Shown piece after piece: positions 8,068-14,528 of a DNA stretch of 22,902 bases. Made by a program: the position numbers and the translations under genes. Origin of the DNA: a virus; IMG/VR virus record IMGVR_UViG_3300027917_000180, positions 1-22,902 of that record; one strand, 5' to 3'. The first letter of the stretch is position 1, and the number at the start of each line of letters is the position of its first letter. The notes beneath the pieces were generated by a model. It was not told the origin of the DNA. It was given only the letters and a program-made list of their open reading frames with translations, and did no database searches.

Positions 8068-8657
8068 TTTGGATTCTCTATACTTTCGAAAAAATCACTT
8101 ACCGCTCTGTTTATTTCTTTCCCTGCCGTTGCGGATTCTATTGCTCTGCTGCTGTCTTCGTATTTTGTATAAACCCAACTTACTGAGCTTGCTCTGTCTC
8201 TAAGCTCAAGATATGTTTCCAACTCGCTTATGAGTTGATCGTTTTCGGTGTCAATAATTTTCAGATATTGTTCTTCTCTGTTCTCATCGGTTATAAAGAA
8301 CCCACGATCAAGCAATCTCATATGTATGACAAAAAACCGGTAGAATTCAAGTGCTGAAAATGCTGCCATGTGACCATCTACCTTCGATCTTATTTTGGCA
8401 ATGGCAACCCCTTTTGCAACCGTCAACGGATCGGTCTCGTTTATTATCAAATCCATCGGTATAATTTCTCTTTCAACACCTTTTGGTATCAAAACTTCCG
8501 ATCCCTTTTTTAGCTCTTCTCTTATTTTCTCTGCACACAAGGCAGATATCTTTATGTGATTGCGCCCCGGCTCAATGAAAGCCATGTCACTTTTCCCGAC
8601 ACTGATCGCTCTGTAAGAGCCACCCAAATCTTTTACTTCTGTCACATCATAGATCAT
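8064..8657 (-). CDS. Unknown phage protein after S74 chaperone gene
   Basis: I do not recognise this 197-residue protein. The first half is mixed alpha/beta with a long amphipathic segment (KISALCAEKIREELKKG). The second half is strongly helical and charged (residues about 130-195), likely coiled-coil. There is no signal peptide, membrane segment or cysteine cluster; there is a single Cys. Its ATG overlaps the stop of the S74 chaperone gene as ATGA, after GGAGGAT, and its own stop overlaps the glycosyltransferase start. Position just after the tail-fibre chaperone suggests a fibre assembly or attachment role, but this rests on context only. Confidence 0.75.
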   Translation of the reverse strand: MIYDVTEVKDLGGSYRAISVGKSDMAFIEPGRNHIKISALCAEKIREELKKGSEVLIPKGVEREIIPMDLIINETDPLTVAKGVAIAKIRSKVDGHMAAFSALEFYRFFVIHMRLLDRGFFITDENREEQYLKIIDTENDQLISELETYLELRDRASSVSWVYTKYEDSSRAIESATAGKEINRAVSDFFESIENPK

Positions 8658-8926
8658 TTGTCACATCCTCCCACGCTTTCTTCCAATTTATCTACTTTGC
8701 CTGATAGCTCCTGAATTGCTTTTGTTAGAAGTGCAATGAACTGTATATAGTTTACCATTTTATATCCACCCGCACCCTCATGTACAACAGCATATTCATC
8801 GATTGGAAATTCTTCTTCTAAATCCTGTGCTATGAATCCAAAGTGTTTTTTCCCACCGTCTCTTATTATTTCTTCATCGTACTTGAATTCACACGGCTTC
8901 AATTTCTTCACAATTTCTAAACTCAC
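8654..8926 (-). CDS. Separate peptidase S74 chaperone domain (C-terminal part)
   Basis: The 90-residue product is the C-terminal part of the intramolecular chaperone domain found at the end of many phage fibres and endosialidases. HFGFIAQDLEEEFP is the GLIAQEVE-type core; MVNYIQFIALLTKAIQEL and the following heptads form the trimeric coiled-coil. The domain normally opens with SDxRLK, and that stretch is the very end of the preceding gene (8938-9456). This gene starts with GTG at 8926. AAGGAG at 8934-8939, overlapping the previous stop, lies seven bases upstream and fixes the start. It is therefore a chaperone made as its own polypeptide. An intact fused domain would be the family norm. Confidence 0.85.
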   Translation of the reverse strand: MSLEIVKKLKPCEFKYDEEIIRDGGKKHFGFIAQDLEEEFPIDEYAVVHEGAGGYKMVNYIQFIALLTKAIQELSGKVDKLEESVGGCDK

Positions 8927-8933
8927 AATGTTT

Positions 8934-8939
8934 CTCCTT
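8934..8939 (-). promoter_or_regulatory. Ribosome site inside stop region of fibre gene
   Basis: On the minus strand the stop of the cysteine-rich fibre reads TAAGGAG. The TAA therefore supplies the first bases of a perfect AAGGAG Shine-Dalgarno, seven bases before the GTG of the S74 domain gene. It decides that GTG is the start and that the chaperone part is translated on its own. Confidence 0.8.
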
Positions 8940-9456
8940 ACATATATATTATGTCTTTCTTCAATCTCTTATCTGAAATTAAAATGCCGTAGTTATTGCC
9001 ACAATTGCCGTGACATACACAAACAAGATTTGCACCACAATCGGTATTACATACACAATCTTGTCTGAGTTCATTTATCTTTGTTCTCAATTCGTTTACA
9101 TGAGAAGCAAGAATAGAATCACCAACCACATATGTTGTAGTAATATCTCCTGTAACACTATCACCCGTTTGTGCTACCATTTCATTGATTGAATCTTTTA
9201 GATCGTCTGCGTGTTGTGCTTCTACAAGATCGTCACTATCAACGTATGTTGGAAAATCTGCTGATAGGCCCCTTCTGCTTGTTCTTTCGTTGTCAACCGA
9301 AATTCTGAGAGCGTTTATATGCTCCGCAAGAATCGTGTCTCCTGTTATCAGTGTCGATCCAAAATTCGTTGCATTTGAAGGACAGGCAACAGCGTAAGGC
9401 CCCGCACAACCGTAACTATAACAGTTACCGCTACAAAAACTAGGTGTACAAGCCAT
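8938..9456 (-). CDS. Cysteine-rich tail-fibre tip protein with S74 catalytic stub
   Basis: The 172-residue protein has three parts. The N-terminus is rich in Cys and Gly (Cys3, 8, 12, 17, 25). The middle has about three copies of a repeat like GDxILAxHxNxLR (ITGDTILAEHINALR, DDLVEAQHADDLKDS, VGDSILASHVNELR), a pattern common in phage fibres. The C-terminus has two copies of C-x-C-x3-C (CVCNTDC at 134-140, CVCHGNC at 146-152), then LISDKRLKKD. Ser161 and Lys166 match the Ser-Lys dyad of peptidase S74 self-cleaving fibres, but the rest of that domain is in the next gene. Eleven cysteines in 172 residues are unusual. The gene starts four bases after the SPASM enzyme at 9461-10615, behind AGGAG, making it a candidate substrate of that enzyme (inference). 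Confidence 0.85.
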   Translation of the reverse strand: MACTPSFCSGNCYSYGCAGPYAVACPSNATNFGSTLITGDTILAEHINALRISVDNERTSRRGLSADFPTYVDSDDLVEAQHADDLKDSINEMVAQTGDSVTGDITTTYVVGDSILASHVNELRTKINELRQDCVCNTDCGANLVCVCHGNCGNNYGILISDKRLKKDIIYM

Positions 9457-9460
9457 CTTT

Positions 9461-10615
9461 TTATTCTCCTATAATAATTTCTCTTACCGCTCTATGTATA
9501 TTACCAAAAATTTTGAAGTATGTACATAGATTGCTCTGGTTTGTGTAGTCGTGCCATCTGTCACCAAGTTCTTCCATCTCGCTTAGTTCATACTTTCTGG
9601 CATTACACCGCATACATTTTGTTGCAGGACATAACTCACATTCCAGTGGTTCTACTATTTCGTAAGACATCATCTTTTCTCTGTTTCTTTCGATGTCTCT
9701 TACAAAATTATCACTCCCAATACTAGTTATTTTTAATTCTTCCTTTGTACCATTATATAATACACCGTGACAGAAATAAACTGAGCCATTGATATCAACT
9801 ATCACTAAGTCCTTACCTGCCGTGCAAGCCGGTCTACTTCCGTCAAACCACGTGAACAGAAATCTACCCATTTCCCTATGGAAACCTATCTCTTTCTTGG
9901 CAATAGCAACCATCGATTTCTCAAAGTCCTCTACGTATTCTACTTCCGTTGTGTTTATATAATCAATTGTAGGGCAGTAACCAACCTGATGTTTTGGATA
10001 CCTGTCACACAGTCTTCTGAAATCATCCCACACTTCAGGTATGTATTTGAAGTCTTCTGGAACAACGGTTGATTTGAAGTTTACAGGTAGACCCAGATTG
10101 TAGAACCTGTCTGTGTTTTCCAAAATCTTCTCCGCTGTTTTGTTTCCGAAATTGTCTTTCCGTCTTATATCATGTATAGGCTGTCCGTCATAAGAGAACT
10201 GGATATCAAATTTCTTCTCCTGCTTCAGGATATCATCTATATACCTTTCTATCACGTAGTAAAAAGTATCAACCTGATACCCATTAGAATATATGTGAAA
10301 AGACACTCTTGGGTTTTTCACGTACCTGTCGAGAAGCATTTCTATAATGTCAGTTTTCAGTGTCGGTTCTCCACCCCAATAATCTATCTTCAGACCCTTG
10401 TAGGTATTATTGAACCATTCATCATTTAGCAATTCATCGACACGTTTTACTATCATGTCTGGGTTTCTAATCGTTCCACATTCTTTCTTGTGTTCAAAAC
10501 AATAAGAACAATCCATATTACAAGCCTGAGTCGGTATTATCTCAAGGCCAAAAAATCCACGATTGTTTTTCTCCGCAATTTCTTCTATGTCTTCCCTAAA
10601 TGAGTCTTTATTCAC
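9461..10615 (-). CDS. Radical SAM/SPASM enzyme (anSME-like layout)
   Basis: At 384 residues it has the length and order of SPASM peptide-modifying enzymes and anaerobic sulfatase maturases. The radical SAM motif is CNMDCSYC (Cys32, 36, 39), then YWGGEPTL for SAM binding and FSYDG. The C-terminal SPASM pattern is RPACTAGK, VYFCHG, CELCPATKCMRCNARK and LCTYF, enough for two auxiliary [4Fe-4S] clusters. Such enzymes form thioether, C-C or formylglycine modifications on peptides. The GTG start at 10615 is set by AAGGAG at 10623-10628. Its neighbour, four bases downstream, is the cysteine-rich fibre gene, so protein modification of the fibre is plausible. No sulfatase gene is visible to support a maturase role. 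Confidence 0.92.
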   Translation of the reverse strand: MNKDSFREDIEEIAEKNNRGFFGLEIIPTQACNMDCSYCFEHKKECGTIRNPDMIVKRVDELLNDEWFNNTYKGLKIDYWGGEPTLKTDIIEMLLDRYVKNPRVSFHIYSNGYQVDTFYYVIERYIDDILKQEKKFDIQFSYDGQPIHDIRRKDNFGNKTAEKILENTDRFYNLGLPVNFKSTVVPEDFKYIPEVWDDFRRLCDRYPKHQVGYCPTIDYINTTEVEYVEDFEKSMVAIAKKEIGFHREMGRFLFTWFDGSRPACTAGKDLVIVDINGSVYFCHGVLYNGTKEELKITSIGSDNFVRDIERNREKMMSYEIVEPLECELCPATKCMRCNARKYELSEMEELGDRWHDYTNQSNLCTYFKIFGNIHRAVREIIIGE

Positions 10616-10796
10616 TTAGCAACTCCTTATATTTGTCTATCTCTTCTCTGTCCAAATCCCAATTCTCCACCATAGTCAAATACTTCTCAGCCATGTCCAG
10701 AATCACATCAGAATCTTCGTTGTCTTCGAACTTCAGATATTTTGATGCTTCCAGAAGAAGCAAAGCCGCATTATATAACCTAATCTTTTTTTCCAT
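10608..10796 (-). CDS. Small acidic helical protein between two radical SAM genes
   Basis: This 62-residue product is not recognised. It is acidic, predicted all-helical, with no cysteine, glycine pair or leader-like cleavage site. Its frame overlaps the upstream radical SAM gene by 17 bases and the downstream one by eight, and it has GGAG at suitable spacing before the ATG, so it is a real gene. The downstream gene's AAGGAG lies inside its last codons. It could be a partner or adaptor for one of the two enzymes. Confidence 0.72.
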   Translation of the reverse strand: MEKKIRLYNAALLLLEASKYLKFEDNEDSDVILDMAEKYLTMVENWDLDREEIDKYKELLSE

Positions 10797-11763
10797 GCAT
10801 CATCTCCATCACAATGTTTGCCCATTGGTAATTATCTTTCAGTCTGTGGTTCAGTTGTGTTACCTGCTCATATATTACCTTATATAGTTCACAGAGTTCA
10901 TCAGAAATCCCGTGATCTTTTTCTACCGAATGCCAACACCCACGTTCACAAATGTCTTCTATTATACACCCCTCACATTTTGTATAATATGTTGTGCTAC
11001 TGGTATATATAGGATCGGAACCGTATCTGGCGCACGGTTCCCATCTTCCATTAGGCATATACGCACAATGACTTCCCCCTGCATCACAACCCGCCTTCGT
11101 ACCGTTTCCTACCCAACCATCAATTGTCTTCATCAGGTAGTGCTTTATAATTCCCGGCATACAATTTTCATGCTTATATACAAGTCTTTTTTCGTATTCA
11201 CCACATAGTTTTATAAACTCTTCTTCGAATTTCTTCACGTCATCCATAGACCAGATGTTATCTTTCACTATCTTGAAATCTGGAATCATTTGGATATCAT
11301 TCAGGAAGAATAGATAGTTTCTGGATAGAGTTATTCCTTTTCTATCCGGTGGAATCATGCAGGTAACACCATTGGCTACACTTTTTATCAAATCGGCTTT
11401 CATGAACTGAACAGTGAAACCGGGGTCTTGCCACAGCCCATCAAAAGACCAATTGAACACGATACCAGACTCTTTTATGAAATCCGCTTTCTTCTGTGAT
11501 AATGCAATGCCATTAGATAGAAGATTTATCTTCTTACATCTCTTATCATCTTTGAGGGTATTGTAGATTGTCTTTATAAGGTCGAATTCAAGGAGTGGTT
11601 CACCACCAAATAAATCTATCTCAAACTCATCATAATTTACAAGTCTGTGTTCGTATATCTCTTCCCATTTTTCCTTTGTCATCACTGTATTTTTGTTCTT
11701 CATGTAACAATAATGACAACTTTGATTACACCTCTCTGTCAGTACTAGTTGAATTGTTTGCAT
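10780..11763 (-). CDS. Radical SAM/SPASM enzyme
   Basis: The 327-residue protein opens with LTERCNQSCHYC (Cys12, 16, 19) and has LFGGEPLL for SAM binding, LLSNG and WSFDG strands. The C-terminal SPASM region includes KAGCDAGGSHC, WEPCARYG, CEGC and ICERGCW, consistent with two auxiliary clusters. This layout is typical of enzymes that modify ribosomally made peptides or proteins. It follows a small fibre gene by about 45 bases and starts after GAGGTGAT. It shares overall architecture with 9461-10615 but is clearly diverged from it. The substrate is not known. Confidence 0.92.
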   Translation of the reverse strand: MQTIQLVLTERCNQSCHYCYMKNKNTVMTKEKWEEIYEHRLVNYDEFEIDLFGGEPLLEFDLIKTIYNTLKDDKRCKKINLLSNGIALSQKKADFIKESGIVFNWSFDGLWQDPGFTVQFMKADLIKSVANGVTCMIPPDRKGITLSRNYLFFLNDIQMIPDFKIVKDNIWSMDDVKKFEEEFIKLCGEYEKRLVYKHENCMPGIIKHYLMKTIDGWVGNGTKAGCDAGGSHCAYMPNGRWEPCARYGSDPIYTSSTTYYTKCEGCIIEDICERGCWHSVEKDHGISDELCELYKVIYEQVTQLNHRLKDNYQWANIVMEMMHGKKD

Positions 11764-11808
11764 ATCACCTCACATTATCACATTTCTACAATTTTGTACA
11801 CGTGTTAT

Positions 11809-12087
11809 TTAGCTGTATTGTGCTGATGTTGCTGTGCCGTAAAATGTGACTGCATGAACTTCTTTCAATCTCAATGCTGATGTTCCCAGAGTAGTAGTAT
11901 TATCATATATTGGGTCTACAATTAGCTTCTGCCATGAAACCGGCCCACCAATATAAAGTTCCCCTTGCGTTTGATCAAATACTAATCTACCTTCATCTGT
12001 GCTGTCTCCTGAATGTGGATGTAGCGTGATATCTGTAACTCTGTGAACCCAGAACTTTCCTCTCATGTCAATCTTATGAAATTTCAT
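11809..12087 (-). CDS. Short tail-fibre-like protein
   Basis: The 92-residue product resembles the distal repeat region of phage fibres. RLVFDQTQGELYIGG followed by WQKLI is a common fibre beta element. The C-terminus TTLGTSALRLKEVHAVTF then YGTATSAQYS matches the 'LG...RW..vya..F.GtAtsA' repeat that usually precedes an S74 chaperone domain, but here the frame stops. It may be a stand-alone fibre tip or the remains of a longer fibre. AAGGAG precedes the ATG. Confidence 0.72.
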   Translation of the reverse strand: MKFHKIDMRGKFWVHRVTDITLHPHSGDSTDEGRLVFDQTQGELYIGGPVSWQKLIVDPIYDNTTTLGTSALRLKEVHAVTFYGTATSAQYS

Positions 12088-12176
12088 TTTACTCTCCTTC
12101 TATGACCTTTGCTTTGTGTCCAATCAGGACGATTCAAACCGGAACCGTGAAGCACGTCCGTCAAAACAAAGTGATA
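12088..12176 (-). other. Intergenic leader with possible RNA structure
   Basis: This gap of 89 bases is one of only two sizeable gaps. It is more GC-rich than its flanks. GGACG at 12127-12131 can pair with CGTCC at 12155-12159; GTCC at 12118-12121 can compete for the same GGAC. On the RNA, CGUG-CUU-CACG can form a tight hairpin inside the larger stem. I see no good -35/-10 pair and no U-tract. Confidence 0.35.
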
Positions 12177-12365
12177 TTATAAATTTCTCAGTTGATTACT
12201 TATTCTGCTAAGTAAGCTTGATTTGTCTGCACTAGGCAGCCAATCTATATCTTTTATCGTGGCTTTCAGGTTTTGCAATCTATTCCTGTTACCCTTTGCC
12301 TTCTCAATTTCTTTGTTGAACTTCTGTATGTTTATTTCATTTAGTACCCAATCGCTGAATTTCAT
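12177..12365 (-). CDS. Small protein with capsid-targeting-like N-terminus
   Basis: The 62-residue product is unknown. It starts MKFSDWVLNE, which has the length and ending (L-x-E) of the T4 capsid-targeting sequence MKTYQEFIAE cut by the prohead protease. The rest is basic and helical. The ATG follows AGGAG, and the gene begins ten bases after the previous stop. A packaged internal head protein is possible; the similarity is short. Confidence 0.7.
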   Translation of the reverse strand: MKFSDWVLNEINIQKFNKEIEKAKGNRNRLQNLKATIKDIDWLPSADKSSLLSRISNQLRNL

Positions 12366-12375
12366 TTATTATCTC

Positions 12376-12591
12376 CTATTTTTTCTTTTTGAACTGACTT
12401 GGCATACTAATGGCATCCTTCCAAATTTGTGTGAAGTAATTAGAAGGCATTTTATCTCTCATTGCACGTAGTTCTTCTACCGCTTCATCATACGTCTTTT
12501 CCACTTTTAGTTTTTTGTACCAATCCGTTATTTCCTTTTGGCTCATTTTCCCTTCCGGTATTAGCGTTTCAATCTTTTTTACTAAGTCCAT
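12376..12591 (-). CDS. Small hypothetical protein
   Basis: The 71-residue product is charged and helical, with a lysine-rich end. I do not recognise it. It overlaps the upstream gene by 23 bases and has GAGGGAT before its ATG, supporting real translation. There are no cysteines, membrane segments or signal peptide. Position among tail genes suggests a minor virion or assembly protein, without direct evidence. Confidence 0.7.
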   Translation of the reverse strand: MDLVKKIETLIPEGKMSQKEITDWYKKLKVEKTYDEAVEELRAMRDKMPSNYFTQIWKDAISMPSQFKKKK

Positions 12592-12916
12592 GTTTATCCC
12601 TCATTTCTGATTCGATTTTCGTTTTTACTTTTGCAATTTGATCGTTCAATTCTAACATCTTCCTTAGAAGATTCTCTCTTACTCTTTTATTTATTTTCAG
12701 TTTCGGTTCTTCAACAATTTCCTTCCCACTGACAAAACCCAATTTATACTTTCCCCCGCTTGCTCTACCCAACAGTTTATTGAGTTGGTTTATCTCCGAA
12801 AATACAGTACTGTCCAGACCGATCTCATCACGTATTTTTTCGACAATATCATAATTGTCTTCTTTGTCGGTGAAGTTTATTTCTAATTCAAGGTATTTTT
12901 CGATATAATTATTCAT
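12569..12916 (-). CDS. Small coiled-coil hypothetical protein
   Basis: The 115-residue product is not recognised. The C-terminal half (NLLRKMLELNDQIAKVKTKI) is a likely coiled-coil; the N-terminus MNNYIEKYLELE slightly resembles the capsid-targeting-like starts elsewhere in the window but lacks a clean L-x-E cut site. The ATG shares one base with the stop of the fibre gene before it (TAATG), so translation is probably coupled. Confidence 0.75.
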   Translation of the reverse strand: MNNYIEKYLELEINFTDKEDNYDIVEKIRDEIGLDSTVFSEINQLNKLLGRASGGKYKLGFVSGKEIVEEPKLKINKRVRENLLRKMLELNDQIAKVKTKIESEMRDKHGLSKKD

Positions 12917-13731
12917 TATCCAATTACCGTCACTGTTGAATCAACATCTAATACAGACCATACTCTAATAGTAGTATATGGTGATGTCTGATCAATGGAG
13001 TCTATTCTCCAAGGGTAATACGCTGCACCCGATGATTCATATATTTGGACAATCGGATGTTTTATATTCAGGTTGTGATCTATATCAGCATATAGATATG
13101 TTCCAGATGGTGCTGCTGATGGAATCCATTTTACTGATTTCCCGCTACCTGATGTTCCAACATTTATAGTCACCACCACCGCACCTGAAGAACTAATGAA
13201 TGGTGATTGTGCAGAAGTCAACAAAGAATCCAATTCATTCATCAGGTAATTACTTACAAGCTTATTTGGCGTAGAGTCATTTGGGTCTGTCTCATCCACA
13301 CCTTCTATCCCATGTGCTTCGTCTTCCCATGTAAGATTGGGGTGTGTATCCCAATCATACGCAAGCTCATTACTTACAAGCTTATTCCCGGCAGCATCAG
13401 AAGTGGTGGTTTCATCAACTTGGAATAAGTTCGGAAATATGTTTATATTATCGATAGAGCCAATTACAGCAACACCGGCAGTAGTGGCACCAGACCACGT
13501 TAGCTTGAATTTTTGTGTTGCAGCATATCCGCTTATTTCAGCGTAGTTTCTCACATAGAAACTGAATACTCCGCTGCTGTTTGTTGTCAATGGGTTGGTT
13601 ATTGAAACATTTGTTCCGTTATATATATTTGCTAGAGTGCTTGTTCCTGCAAGGTATACCGAAACACTCGCCCCCTCTACAGGTCTACCCTCTAAGTCTC
13701 TCAGCGTTCTCCAAAATTGATAAATTGCCAT
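12916..13731 (-). CDS. Tail fibre/baseplate adaptor protein, paralog B
   Basis: The 271-residue protein begins with FWRTLRDLEGRPVEGASVSV, a Y/FLAGT-type beta domain (residues 1-95), shared with the next gene upstream. The middle carries two copies of a roughly 40-residue unit, VDET...NKLVSN-x-L, encoded in part by an exact 18-base direct repeat (13249-13266 and 13369-13386). The C-terminal beta domain (HNLNIKHPIVQIYE...VIG) resembles the repeats in the 980-residue gpI-like protein. It probably links or decorates fibres at the baseplate. No enzyme motif is seen. Confidence 0.78.
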   Translation of the reverse strand: MAIYQFWRTLRDLEGRPVEGASVSVYLAGTSTLANIYNGTNVSITNPLTTNSSGVFSFYVRNYAEISGYAATQKFKLTWSGATTAGVAVIGSIDNINIFPNLFQVDETTTSDAAGNKLVSNELAYDWDTHPNLTWEDEAHGIEGVDETDPNDSTPNKLVSNYLMNELDSLLTSAQSPFISSSGAVVVTINVGTSGSGKSVKWIPSAAPSGTYLYADIDHNLNIKHPIVQIYESSGAAYYPWRIDSIDQTSPYTTIRVWSVLDVDSTVTVIG

Positions 13732-13735
13732 ATTA

Positions 13736-14518
13736 TTATCCTATTACAGTTATGTCGGTATCTATATCTTCCGAAATCCATATTCTCAATGAATTCTCAT
13801 CAATCGTCTCCACCATACCGGGAACAATCAATTGATCATCTGCGACATCTCTTATTTGCACAACTGGATAATCTCTTCCCAAGAAGTGATTTATAACTGT
13901 ATAGTATTCATCACCAGATGTTGTCCAAGAGGTAACACTAAATTCTCTTACTACCGCTGCTGATGCCTGAATGCTCAGAGTTCCCGCTGTTGCTAATACA
14001 GAGAACATATAGTTTAGAAGAGAATTGCTTACCAGTTTATTTTTATTTGTGTTAGTATCGGTTTGGTCAACAGATTGTATACCATGTGGTTGTGAACCAT
14101 AACGTGATTCAACGTGGGTTGTCCAGTTGTATGCAAGTTGATTACTAATCAGTTTGTCTTTGACATCTTTCTCAACAGAAGTATTGTCTGTTTCATCCAC
14201 TTGGAATATCTGCGGCAGAACATCTATGTTGTTTATGGTTCCGGTGCTGATTCCCGCTTTTGACCAGACCAGTTTGAATTTCTGACTCGCAGTATATCCA
14301 CCATTGGTTTCCCATTCGTCACCAATGTAGAATTCAAAATATCCATTACCGTCCGTTTGTAGAACGGTTGAATCCGTTGTAGTAGTAGTTCCGGCAGTTG
14401 GGTGTAAAAATATTTCTGCGGGAACCACTGTATTTGCAAGGTAGAATTTTATGTCGGCATCTTCTACCGGTCTACCTTCTTCATCTAGCACGTAATGCCA
14501 GAACTTTACTCTTGCCAT
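13736..14518 (-). CDS. Tail fibre/baseplate adaptor protein, paralog A
   Basis: The 260-residue protein has the same three-part plan as paralog B: FWHYVLDEEGRPVEDAD then FYLAN at the N-terminus, two VDET/NKL(V/I)SN units (FQVDETDN...DKLISN and SVDQTDTN...NKLVSN), and a C-terminal beta domain RDYPVVQIRD...DTDITVIG. Both proteins end in TVIG. The ATG follows AAGGAG. The C-terminal module is the common phage fibre element that normally sits next to gpI-like proteins. Tandem duplication with divergence is the simplest origin. Confidence 0.78.
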   Translation of the reverse strand: MARVKFWHYVLDEEGRPVEDADIKFYLANTVVPAEIFLHPTAGTTTTTDSTVLQTDGNGYFEFYIGDEWETNGGYTASQKFKLVWSKAGISTGTINNIDVLPQIFQVDETDNTSVEKDVKDKLISNQLAYNWTTHVESRYGSQPHGIQSVDQTDTNTNKNKLVSNSLLNYMFSVLATAGTLSIQASAAVVREFSVTSWTTSGDEYYTVINHFLGRDYPVVQIRDVADDQLIVPGMVETIDENSLRIWISEDIDTDITVIG

Positions 14519-14528
14519 TTTTTGCTCC

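Noticed and set aside
8926-8970. Programmed -1 frameshift joining the two S74 pieces
   Set aside because: The -1 frame is open here, but there is no slippery heptamer before the stop, and the perfect Shine-Dalgarno before GTG explains the second gene better.
10608-10796. RiPP precursor between two radical SAM genes
   Set aside because: No cysteine, no glycine-rich core and no leader-like cleavage site; the predicted all-helical acidic chain does not fit a precursor.
12118-12160. tRNA-like segment (GGTTTGAATC on the minus strand)
   Set aside because: The T-loop-like string lacks a matching five-base stem, and no acceptor, D or anticodon arm can be built around it.
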